Source: Ectocarpus siliculosus
Taxonomy: Eukaryota > Sar > Phaeophyceae > Ectocarpales > Ectocarpaceae
Assembly (NCBI GenBank): GCA_000310025.1
Contig: FN649727.1
Coordinates: 4,015,050-4,043,161 of the forward strand
Length of the DNA: 28,112 bases
Direction of reading: 5' to 3'
Part shown: piece after piece, positions 14,857 to 25,043 of the stretch
Layout of the letters: the number at the start of each line of letters is the position of its first letter
Position numbering within the stretch: position 1 is the stretch's first letter
The notes under the pieces: model-generated
The model's database searches: none
What the model saw: the letters and a program-made list of their open reading frames with translations, nothing else
What the model was told of the DNA's origin: nothing
Position numbers and translations under genes: made by a program

Positions 14857-17592
14857 CTATTGTACAGTCCCCGAGCCTTCGCCCTCTTTTGGCCGTTTCT
14901 TGAGAATCTTGTCCACCACGCCGAACTCTATCGCTTCCTGGGCGGTCATGTAGAAGTCGCGGTCCATGACCTTCTCGATCTCCCCCACTTCCTGCGAGGA
15001 GAGGGAGGGGTCGAAGAGCACCCAAGCCCGACGCAAAGGGAAGGTACGTACGTATGGCACGTCGTTAAAAGGGCAGAAGGTCGAAAACAAGGGGGGCTCT
15101 TCCGAGAAAAAAAGGTTGGGAGTAGAGCGCCCTCCCTTCGTGAAAGGGGGGCAAGGGTGGCGAGTGGTGACGGCACGGAGTGTCAAGGCTTTTTTCGGCG
15201 TTTTTTTCACGGGGAATGGTGGGCGAGATCACGCAAATGCACAACTGGAGAGAGCTGAGAAGCTCGCTTCTGGCCCTCTCCTTTCCTGGAACGAGTGCAT
15301 ACAAGCAATCGCTACCGTCGATTTTAAACGGAGTAGTTGTCACGGAAATGATGGGGGTGCGACGAAGTTATCCATCCCATTCGTCGGGCGAGCGGATGGC
15401 GGAAGGCAGGCAAGAAAAATTCGTGCGCGCACGCGAGAGAGGAGAGGAACCAGCACGACCCAAAGAAGGCAGCGTAGCGGTAACCCAGCCTACCAGTAGT
15501 AGCACGTACGGTAGAACAGGGAGGCATGCCTTTCTCACCACGATCACGAAGAGATCCATTCGGCAAATGAATGGCGTTATTTCGCACTCTGGTTTGTGCA
15601 CGAGCTTCGTACACTACACAATTTTCGGCAACGACTGATCCTGTAGTAACGACGAAGGCCCACGGCAAGCCACATACATAAACCGCACACATCAAACGAG
15701 TACAAAAAAACTAGCAAAGAGAGAATTAAGTCACTCTGTGCGGTCCTTACTCGTCCGGTGTGCTCCGCGTAGATGTCGTTCAAGCGCGCCCTAGTCTTGA
15801 TTATCTCTTCCGCCATGATGGCGATGTCGGCCGCCATGCCGTTCGCCCCGCCACTCGGCTGATGCAACATGACCTGGGTCACCGGTTGGTTGACGAGGGC
15901 GAACAACAAACACGGGGTGGCGTTATTGTTTTCGCACCTCGTTGCTTGGTGACGCTTCGTGAACTACTGCCGGGGGCAAAGGCCTACGAGGTACAAGGTT
16001 GAATTATCCTGCCGCAAAAATGAGTGTGGCACTCCACTCGGCTTCGCCAGGACCGCTGAGCGTGTACCGCATATGTATCGCAGCGTCTCCTTTCTATGCA
16101 CATACATATCCTTTTGAGTTTTCATGTGTGGTCATCGGTTCCGTAGACTGAATAGGCACGGCACAGCCCCTCGCTTATCCCAACCCCGGCTTCTTCTTGC
16201 CTTGGCGTTCGGAAGTATGAAGCGCATCTCCGGAGAACCTGCGGTAAGAAGCAGCGATCCCATCGACGCGGCCTGCCCCATGCAGATCGTGCAGATCTCC
16301 GGCCGGACGTACTGCATGGTGTCGTAGATCGCCAATCCGGCCGTGACCACGCCACCGGGGCTGGGTTGATTTTGATTTGATTGGACAATGCATTAGAGAG
16401 CTTGTTGGTGTATTTTTGGGTTTTCCGCTCGTTCGAGTACGGCACAACGGCGGGTGCGTCATCGGGGGTGAGAGGGATATCCATCGAGAAAACAACCGAA
16501 ATACAATAAAAAGTCTGGTGGGAGGCCGAAGGAAGGTAGGTACATGGCGAGATATCTCCCAGTCAAAAGTGGTGGAACTTACGTGTGCCTGACTGACTTA
16601 CAACAGCAGTGCAGGCTTTCGACCGTGTGTTGAATTCAAGACGACTATCACAACAGCCACGACAACCGCCAGGCAAGAACGTGTACTGTTCTTCCTGGTG
16701 TGTAAGATATTCCATACACGGACGAAGGAAACCTTCGAAATAACTAGCCACAACTGCTGCATGTATGTATTTAGCACGTGCGATGGTTTCGCATGGGGGG
16801 TTGAAAACAAACACGGACGGACCTGTTGATGTACATGTTGATGGGCTTATCCGGATTCTCCGACTCGAGGAACAGGAGCTGGGCCGTCACCAACGATGTC
16901 ATCTGCTCCGTTACAGGCCCGTGCATGCAGATAATGCGTTCCTGGTTTCCGGCAGAGGGATCGATCGCCCAGTAGACAACAGCGCCATAGACGTGAAATT
17001 GTTACACCTGCGGTATCAACTTGGACTCGCGGGAAATGACCGACGTATCCGAACACGCCGCCCGAATCTCAGAAGCAGTCAACCAAACTAACTTGCTGCC
17101 GGCGTCTGCTACGAAATTCAATGTCTCAGGAAAGAGTGCACGATTACATGCAATCTCCTCAAGCCCAAATACTGCCACCTACAGCAGCAGTTAGGTAGGA
17201 TAACACACACACCCGTTGGCGTACCCGTGGTTGTATTGTGGTTGTTCTATGTACAACAACGTTGTTGGTGTGGTTGTTCTATGTACAACAACGTTGTTGT
17301 TGGTGTATCTGTCCGCGGGTTCAACATGGAATTCAAAATCCAATACACTCGTGATGGAAGCTACGCTTCCATTGAACCTACACCGAAGCATACACACCCT
17401 GAGAAGTCTTGAGTAAATATCGTAGGCGCGCTCCCCTCTTGGCGTTGACTCGAGCACCATGGGCAAGTAGTTCATCTCTACTCGGCGGGTGCTGCTATAC
17501 GCTCTGAAGGCAATCCTGCTGTTCTTGGCTGCAGCCGGTCCTGCACCAGCGAGACTAGCCAATGCTCGGGCATGTATCGATGTCAGCAACAT
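14857..17592 (-). CDS. clpP: ATP-dependent Clp protease proteolytic subunit, probably mitochondrial (5 exons, 243 aa)
   Basis: Serine protease subunit of the ClpXP complex, which degrades misfolded or regulatory proteins. Exons in order: 17592-17398, 16941-16823, 16360-16201, 15873-15751, 14991-14857; total 732 nt. The N-terminus ([13 protein letters not shown]..., RAYSS near residue 30) is basic and hydroxylated with no acidic residue, as in a mitochondrial presequence. The mature part starts near LPMVLES. Catalytic residues are visible: Ser137 in GQAASMGS, His162 in MLHQPSGG, Asp211 in MDRDFYM. The oxyanion-type loop [11 protein letters not shown] spans the exon 2/3 junction. Intron 3 has a GC donor (CCAAG/GCAAGA); all others are GT-AG. 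Plastid location is less likely because no signal peptide is seen. It lies downstream of, and on the same strand as, the hydrolase. Confidence 0.95.
17239..17303. repeat. Two-unit tandem repeat with palindromes in clpP intron 1
   Basis: GTGGTTGTTCTATGTACAAC plus AACGTTGTTG occurs twice in a row. Each unit contains the perfect palindrome CAACAACGTTGTTG, so the intron RNA could form small hairpins. Confidence 0.8.
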
Positions 17593-17900
17593 GCTACTAT
17601 AGTTCAGCTGGCGTGGCCGGTTCGCCCAGAGAGAGAGAGGTAGAGTGAGGAGTGAGGTAGCGAGGCACGAGACCTAAAGCCTCAGCAAGGCCGCCGTTGC
17701 GGCGTAATTCACATTCCTAGGGGCACCGTGATGGACAAGCGTCCCCCCCCCCTGTTCTGTGATTATGACGTCATGATGTCACATGCTGATCGTTAGGGTG
17801 GTAAATGGCGGATCCTACACACGTATGGTGTTGGGTGTCGGTGAACAATCCTGGCCATCATGCATGTGTGACTTTTTATTTACGAAGTACACATAAGGCC
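17593..17900. other. Upstream region of clpP
   Basis: This should contain the clpP promoter. It has a GA-rich stretch near 17629-17660, a poly-C run at about 17742-17752, and two TGACGTCA-like motifs near 17766-17776 (GACGTCATGATGTCA). No gene seen. Confidence 0.5.
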
Positions 17901-18233
17901 GGTCGCCCCGGTGGTCTAGTTGGTCACCTCGAAACCTTCTAGAGGTCAGGTCAGGGGTTCGAATCCCGGCGTAAGCGAGCTTTCTTGCAAAGAAAGTGAG
18001 TTTTTCTCTCGCATCCGCTCCTGGCCTACTAGTGGATAGCGCTAGTTCGTGTGTAGTATTGCTGAACTCTTCTCGCATTAAAAATCGAAGGCAAAGTACC
18101 GCAGGAGGGGAGGGTAGAGAGGGGCTCTTCTGTGTGACCACGGGTTGGAGTAAACGGCACTACTAGTTCTGTGAGCGCTGATTTGAAGTGAAGACAAAAA
18201 AATAAACAAATAAATAAATAAATAAATAAATAA
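17901..18233 (+). mobile_element. tRNA-derived SINE, copy 1
   Basis: The head resembles a tRNA: GGTCGCCCCGG start, A box TGGTCTAGTTGG at 17912-17923 and B box GGTTCGAATCC at 17956-17966, i.e. an internal RNA polymerase III promoter. A non-tRNA body of about 200 bp follows, with a 3' A-rich tail of AAAT repeats ending at 18233. A second copy with the same head and body lies at 23509-23810 in inverse orientation, which shows it is a dispersed element and not a tRNA gene. The 3' acceptor half of a tRNA is missing. Confidence 0.9.
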
Positions 18234-18300
18234 CGTTAGAGAAGGACGCAGACTATTTACTGCCCGCTCAATATCGGAACTTGTCGGGAGATCTTGGAGA

Positions 18301-18524
18301 TAGATCGGGGTTGCCTAGCTCTCTTCGTATTTTCGTTTTTCCCTTTTATTTCATGTGTGCATCTTCGCATGTACATACGGATGCCTTGTCTTGGTGTGAC
18401 TTTTCGTGCGGATCGGTAGATCGGGGGTGCCGAGCTCTCTTCGTATTTTCGTTTTTCCCTATCATGTGTACATATCTTCGCATGTGACGGATGCCTTGTC
18501 TTGGTACTTTTCGTGCGGATCGGT
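18301..18524. repeat. 116-bp tandem duplication
   Basis: Two adjacent copies (about 18301-18416 and 18417-18524) starting TAGATCGGGG and containing CTCTCTTCGTATTTTCG and GGATGCCTTGTCTTGGT. The second copy has small deletions. No coding sense recognised. Confidence 0.9.
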
Positions 18525-19323
18525 GTCATCTACAAGTATGCCGGCTATTCGTCTTTGGCGTACGAGGGCCGTGTTTCTCAAGAGAACGCAAAGAACTCCG
18601 ACGACCGAGTCAATTCGTCAAAATAACCCATGCCTTGCGCGAATCCATATTCTGGTGAAAATGGCACACCCGCGACCACCCATCCACCGATCATGTTGAG
18701 TGTTTTTGACCAGCACCACCAACTGCTTTGTACTGCTATTAACTGTTGTTCCGGGAATTCTTGGCACTTCGCACCACCATCGATTGTCGTGATTCCGCCT
18801 GCTTCTTCACTCAAGGGAATCAATCGTACTCTGCACTACAACAACCATCGATAGTATTGTTTGCAAGGGTCGCTGTATGCATACGGACCAGTTCCTGCAT
18901 CAGCAGTACGTCGAGATGCCCTCTTTTGATACGGGCTTCCAACAAAGTCATACTGGTACAACAAACAAGGATAGACAACATCCTACTTCCCTCTGACGAG
19001 ACAAGAAGCGGTCTCCAACTATACTGCATACAGAACGCGCCACCACCTAAGAACTTCGCAGTTTTAAGATAAGAAATTGAGCCTCGAAAAATTCAAAATG
19101 AGCCTCAAAAAGTTCAAAAAGGAAAACTTGGCCATGAGACCAGGTGCTCAGTCAAAAAGCCTGCAGTACACTAATATAACCTATATAGTCGCCGTGGGGG
19201 TACCCCATAAACAAAACAAGAAACGAGCCTTTGCCAACGTCTGCAGTGGCGAGGGGACCCGTTCTGTGTGAGGAGCCGCCGCACGCCCCCATTCAACCCC
19301 GCCCCCCCAGCCCGCGCCAGTCC
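18525..19323. other. Intergenic region downstream of the hydrolase
   Basis: No gene supported. A 108-codon open frame (18746-19072, plus) has no motif. The right end is probably the 3' UTR of the hydrolase. CGATTG/CATCGAT-type short repeats near 18778 and 18846 are not significant. Confidence 0.5.
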
Positions 19324-21954
19324 CTATCTCTCTGCGGTTGACGGTTCTTCCGCCTTCTCCAAGTATCGGTTGAGCGCCTTCATTACTTCGACCTGCTCGG
19401 GCTCGGTGGCGAAGCGGTGGGTTGCACCCTCCACGACGACGAGCTCGTTGTTGGGCAGCACCTTGTCGAACTCGTAAGCATCGGCTACCGGGATGGTTTC
19501 ATCCTCGGTGCCGTGAATGGTCAGGACCTTCGATCGGCTGCGATGTTTGATTATGAGAGTGTGGGACGACGAAGGCCAGGGAGGCGGCGCACAGAGATTG
19601 CCCGGGAAGCTTGCAATGAGGGCAGGGCGATGTGGCGGTTCACTTGGGATGGCCGAGAGTAGGGGAGGAAGAAGGCTGCGTAAGTATGTAAACTATCACT
19701 ATCTACAGTAGGCTACCCAGGCTTGGTTTGGCCCTCAGCTCACACGTAGACCAAACACGGTCAATCGCATGTAGAGACTCACGTGATCGATGCGGCCGTC
19801 TTCTTCATGTTGAGCGCGGCTCGCTCCTCAAAATCGCTTTTGTTGATGGTGAGATCTTCCCCCTGCAAGCAATAAGAACGGATACACCATGCAACGGGGG
19901 GCGGGGGGGGGGGGGGGGTGAGGTACTCACAGTCGTGCATGCCGTAGTCGTTAGACCATTGACCTCGCATCCCTACAAAGCCGGGACGGAGCACGCCGGG
20001 TTCTCACCGGACCAGGCTCTCACATGACCAAGCGCGAAACGCCGTGAGGTATTCGGCGAGTCGCATGAAGGGAGGACGGGGGGAAGGGAGAAAAGGTTGA
20101 CGAGCGTACTGCATGGCATAGAGGTCAAGCAGCAAGAGGAAAGTACATGGATGTGAGAACGCACAACACGGTATCACCACACACACCATTGTTCGCCATC
20201 TCTGAGATGAGTGCATAGAACCAACCTGTTTCGAGGATTCATCCGGTATAACTTCTGGAACAGCGTTAAAAAGATCAAAATGGCCCCATCGACCTCAGTA
20301 CAGCAGCTTCCTTCATTTTTGCTGTACTTCACGCAAGCGCACACAGCTCGGAACTCCAACCCTCCGGGATGAAACACATGCTTCGACCCAGCCTTATTGT
20401 TGTTCAATTCCGACAGCTTGTCTCGTGCACACCAACTCCAGCACGTCGTACCTCTTTGGCAGCAATTTTCAAACCCCAAGCCTGCGTTTTCCAGCGTCTG
20501 GGTGTCCTACTTGCGTCATCTGCCAAGGCAAACGCCCCAATCCAGACAGGCCACGTCCCCAAACGTTACAAAAACAACATGGGGACAGGACAACGCCACC
20601 CACCCTGACATTCCACTCGAAAGATCCCGTCTCCTCGAGCTGGTTCCACTGCTCCTCCGTGAAGCGTGATCGAGGGGTCTCACTCGTGTCGAATCGTCCC
20701 GCCACGTTCACCACCAGCGGGACGTCGTCAAACGTCTCCCCGTACCGCAACACGGCCGCAGCGCCTGCGTTTCCGTTCAAACCAAGAATAGCGAGGCACA
20801 AGATTGTTGACTTTCACAACCATTACAATGTTGGAGAAGGTGCGCTTTGCTGTAGAGCGAAATTAAACGTGGCGAGGCAACACCAATCCATCCAACAAAG
20901 GATATACCCACATGCCAGTTTTGGCGAGCAGTGGAGCGAAAATCTACTTGAGAGTCGAGGGAGTCCATTTCAGGTAAAGCGTGTTTGCGAGTCGGGGTAA
21001 CGCAGGGATATCTAGACAAACCAGACGATGACTCGAAGCTATTTCGAGCAGGTCGGTCGCTTGGAGCAGAACGCACAGTTGCTGGATCACGCCAACAAAA
21101 AGAAGGGTCCACATAACTGCATGGTGAAGATTGAACCATCCTTGCATCTGGTGGGTGGGGGAGCTTGGGCGTAAACTCTGAACGGCACCGGGGGCTTCAA
21201 GGGAGGCGTTTCGTTTTCTGTAACAAAAGTTTTACAACAGGGTGGAGACAAAGCAATCTTTGTCGAGAACCCATCGCTTCCACCTCGCACGAACTCCGAA
21301 CCGATTTTTACTTGTCTCGAAAGCTCTCGAAATTTTTCCTTGCAGAGGTACGCAAAGGAGGAGGATCCGTCCCATAATAATCTTACGCCTGGATGAACCC
21401 CTTTTCCAACACGCGGCCGAGAACTTCTGGCCCACTCACCCTTCGAATGGCCCAGAACGCAGTCCACGTTCCACCCGAGCTCCCTTAGCCGAAGCACAAC
21501 CGCTCGCAAGTCGCCCAGTTCTTTCTGGGAATCCATTGCCATACACACATAAAACACACATGGGTGTTGGGAGATAGTATGGTAGCCGAGCAGCGTCAAT
21601 TCTCGAAACCACAACTGGCGGCACGTCACCCCTTCCCCTTGCTCAATACCCTCCATTTCTGGAACACTACTGTACGTCTCGTCTCTTGTTGGTGCCGGGA
21701 GGGGGGCGCGGGGGGGTCGTGCATGAAAGGACCTGGCAAGACACCTCCACAAGAGGCAACACCCTCTCGTCTTGATGTACTATACTGCTCGTGAATAAGA
21801 AGAGGATGTAGTGCGGGCGAGCGGTAGCGGGCTGGAGTGGCGGGAAAAGAGTTAGGGAAAAATTATCCCCGTGTGGTCAAAGGAACTGAGGGACCAGCAG
21901 TGATCATGGGGATTGACCACCGCACGGGGGCACAGAGGGAACACCCTAACAACG

Positions 21955-21988
<34 letters not shown>

Positions 21989-23375
21989 CATTCCTCGAGG
22001 AAATATCTGCTGGACGGGGTTGTTCCCGGAGAGTATGCCTGACGCTTGCTCGACCAACACAATCTCATGCCAAACAACCTTTTCGATATCTTCACATGAC
22101 ACACAGGCCTTCATGGCGTGCCATTGCTACGAACGCCGACCACTTACGTCGTAGCCGGCGTACCTCCAGTCCCCCCCGGACTGCCCGCATCCGGCAAAGT
22201 CGAATCTGCGAAAAGAGAAAAGACAAGAGGCAGGTACGTCAGTAGGAATATCGTAGATGTCATCAGAAACGACCAGGATAGGGTTCCGATGTATGCGGTT
22301 CTTCCTCGAAGTTGGGGAGTTCTCTCTTTCCCTTCCGTCACTCCCACCAAGCCTTTGGTAACGAGTTAGTCTAGATACTTGCGAGTATATTTAGCGCCTT
22401 GGAAAACAAGCGGCCAGCCCTCTGTTGCTCATCAGCAGCGGGCGACTACGGATGGATGCGCAGGACCAATCAATGGAGGCATTGCTGTCACTACCTTCTT
22501 CTCCAGAGGCATCAAGCGACACGGTTGGGGACTCCGACTCTTGCAAGACGGACAGGCCTTGGCTCATGTTACTCGGGTGGCCGCCACTCTTCTGCTCACT
22601 GCTCTCACATGATTCTAAAGAACAGAAGTTTGGGTCTCTGAACAACATACACAATATCGTGCGCTTCTTTCGTAGCAATCATGACGGGGGGGAAGCAAGG
22701 CTGGAGTGGAGTGGTGGCAAGCAGCAATCTGCTCTATGGCCCAATTGGTGCTGGTGCTCCTGTGATTTACCCATGTACAAAATAGTGCGCAAGACCGTGC
22801 GGGGGAAAGAGGTAGGCTCACCGCAGTAGACTCCCGTACACGATCCTCCTACTTCGTGTACCGCAACAATACAAATTCACCTCTACCCATGGACAAAATA
22901 AAGTCGAGGATGCATTAGACTACTTCACGATGGAAACATAGTGGTACATGGTCTACCAGCTGTGCTGATGTGCCACAAAAGTCTGCCAAAAACATTGTAC
23001 ACCGACGCTCTCTTGCCTGTAGGTGTTCTCCGACAGCTCTCGGCTAACAAATGCGGGAACGGTGCCTTCGCAGCTCGAGCAGAGCCCGTGGCAAAGAACC
23101 CACACGGACTTAGAATCCTCTCGTTTCACCGTCAGCACGCCATTCAGATCGTAGCCCTCTTCCTCGTTCCTGACCACCAGCTGCGATTTCCCTGGTACCG
23201 TGACGGCTCCTGCTTCCCCCGCCGGTTGCACTGCTGATGATGATGTGCTCGTAGATGACATCGTTCCGCCGCTGATCGGCGCGTGTTGCGTTGATGATGA
23301 AGGGTACACGATGAACGACTGGGAAAAAGGCGCCACTGCCACTAGCACTAAAGCAAAGGCGGAAAGGAGTCGCAT
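19324..23375 (-). CDS. Alpha/beta hydrolase (serine aminopeptidase S33-like), probably plastid-targeted (6 exons, 318 aa)
   Basis: Esterase/peptidase-fold enzyme; substrate unknown. Exons: 23375-23017, 22205-22148, 21524-21440, 20764-20604, 19862-19783, 19537-19324; total 957 nt. Fold landmarks are the oxyanion HG at residues 96-97 (VLCHGLCSS), RFDFAGCGQSGG, nucleophile elbow GHSKG with Ser166, Asp260 in HGTEDETIP and His288 in GATHRF, so the triad is complete. The N-terminus is a hydrophobic signal peptide, and the likely cleavage SQS/F resembles the ASAFAP plastid site of red-lineage secondary plastids. A Ser/Thr/Pro-rich linker follows. Intron 1 has a GC donor (CTACAG/GCAAGA), and no GT alternative keeps the frame. 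Intron 4 carries a dispersed repeat and intron 2 a CT microsatellite. The enzyme class is sure; location is inference. Confidence 0.92.
19896..20072 (-). repeat. Dispersed poly-C-ended repeat, copy 3, in hydrolase intron 4
   Basis: Reverse-complement match of 334-501, with its poly-C end (seen as G on the plus strand, 19896-19918) pointing toward exon 5 in the sense of the gene. The C run lies about 33 nt upstream of the 3' splice site and so falls in the polypyrimidine-tract position. Sequence on the far side of TCGCATGAAGGG is unrelated to copy 1. Confidence 0.85.
21957..21986. repeat. (CT)15 dinucleotide microsatellite in hydrolase intron 2
   Basis: Fifteen uninterrupted CT units on the plus strand (GA in the sense of the gene). 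Confidence 0.95.
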
Positions 23376-23472
23376 TGATTAGGAATCTGCGCTATTGTGC
23401 TGCTGTCGGTGAGCGTGTCGTCGTTGGTGGACAAAAAGGTTGGGTTTTGGGGACTGCTGTGAGCATGACACA

Positions 23473-23508
23473 TCTACGAACGAAGAATATGACTCTTTAT
23501 AAATACCA
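23473..23508. repeat. Left arm of an inverted repeat around SINE copy 2
   Basis: It reads TCTACGA, then GAAGAATATGACTCTTTATA, then AATACCA. Its reverse complement recurs with a few differences at 23822-23857, on the other side of the SINE. Confidence 0.8.
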
Positions 23509-23810
23509 TTTTTTTTTTTGTCAACGCTCACACAGCACTAGTGCCGTTTACTCCAACCCGTGGAAACACAGAAGAGCTCCTGTCTTCCCTCCCCTCCTGC
23601 GGTACTTTGCCTTCGATTTTTAAAGCGAGAACAGTTCAGCACTCTCTTCCCTCTGTGTACACACAAACTAGCGCTATCCATTATTTAGGCCAGGGGCGGA
23701 AGCGAGAGAAAAGCTCACTTTGCAAGAAAAGCTCGCTTACGCCGGGATTCGAACCCCTGACCTGACCTCTAGAAGGCTTCGAGGATACCAACTAGACTGC
23801 CGGGGCGACC
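23509..23810 (-). mobile_element. tRNA-derived SINE, copy 2
   Basis: The inverse copy of 17901-18233, with the same GGTCGCCCCGG head (at 23810), A box TCTAGTTGG, B box GGTTCGAATCC, and a body ending in a poly-A tail (T run 23509-23519 on the plus strand). The body is recognisably similar to copy 1 with several small indels. It lies immediately upstream of the hydrolase gene. Confidence 0.9.
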
Positions 23811-23821
23811 AGTGCATGCCA

Positions 23822-23857
23822 TGGTATTGTAAAGAGTCATATTCTTTGTCTACGAAG
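23822..23857. repeat. Right arm of the inverted repeat around SINE copy 2
   Basis: TGGTATTGTAAAGAGTCATA followed by TTCTTTGTCTACGA, an inverted match to 23473-23508. Direct target duplications would be expected for a SINE; these are inverted. Confidence 0.8.
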
Positions 23858-25043
23858 AAAGCGGAGATGCGGGGGAGACGGAATTTGCATAGGTGGGGGG
23901 GGGTACCGTAGACGGGTTCCCAAATCTTGGCTGCACTCGCTCTTGCAAAGAGTTGCTTTGTTCTTGTCTCCTCTCGATCCCCTCTTTCTTGCCCCCATCC
24001 TGTATCGAACGCGGTCCGAGGTAACGGACTGGTGGGCAACATTTTGCACACGCTGGTGAGTTCCAATTCGGGGTTGATGCGTCCGCAGATTCCAAACGAC
24101 ACTGGTATGTAGGCTAGACTACGCATATATATGTGTACACAGATCTGTGCGAAGATATACAGCAGTAGGTTGTTGCGTCCCTTGTCTTGCCCGAGTCATC
24201 TCTCTCTTCGTTGTATGTTACCCCCGGTCTTGCTTGGATGCACTGCTACTCTCCTGAAGGTAGCAACCCTGATACGATGGCCAGGCAGGCCCAGATGTGT
24301 GGCAGGGCCAAGTTCTTGTGTACAAAGAGGATTTTCTCAGGAGGATGACACGTTTTTCTTTCATTTGTTGTTTTTCCCTGGGTGCTATGTAGTCTACAGT
24401 AGTCCACGCAATACTTCCAAATACCATACCTCTGATCGTGGAGGAGTGCATGCAGGAGTCCGCCCTTCGTTTTGCGTGTGGTGAATCAATACCACCAATG
24501 CATGAAGCAGCGTACCTCCAATGGCGCCATCACCGCGTTACAGTAGTGTAGGCGCCGCAGATATTCAGCCGGGTCGGCAAAAGGAAACAACGACATGATA
24601 ACTCAATAGCCGCAGTACCCCATCGCCCTGCAAGACAGAACGGTGTTTCACACAAACAAACAGGGCTGAAGAAAAGAAGAGAAATGGCATTTTGACATCG
24701 CTCGTTTGGTTGGCCCAACAGCACAGTCACAACAACAGACAGCGTGGTACGCCGTGGATTTATTGTGTACCGATCGACGCACCAGACCGAGCAAAACAGA
24801 TGTTCTTGATGCCGCCCCGCTCTCACCTTAAGATGGCAGGGGCAACCTCAAACAAAGCCACTTTATGGTCTATTGCCACGTGATGCATCGCGACAATCCT
24901 GTACACTCCGTCTGGCCTCATCGCTGGGATTTGGATGTAGTACAACGTCAGTGCCTTGCTTATTGGCCTCCTTTCTAACCTATCCCTGTATACCATTATT
25001 GTACAGAGGGAGAAAAACACCTGACGGAAATTCACCTTCGTCA
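23858..25043. other. Intergenic region between divergent genes
   Basis: No supported gene or RNA. It should contain the promoter of the plus-strand gene starting near 25044. A poly-G run of about 9 bases at 23896-23904 and an ATATATATG run near 24124-24133 are the only visible simple sequences. Confidence 0.5.

Noticed and set aside
17901-17972. Functional tRNA gene
   Set aside because: A and B boxes are present, but there is no complete acceptor stem or anticodon arm, and a second copy shares a long non-tRNA body and A-rich tail.
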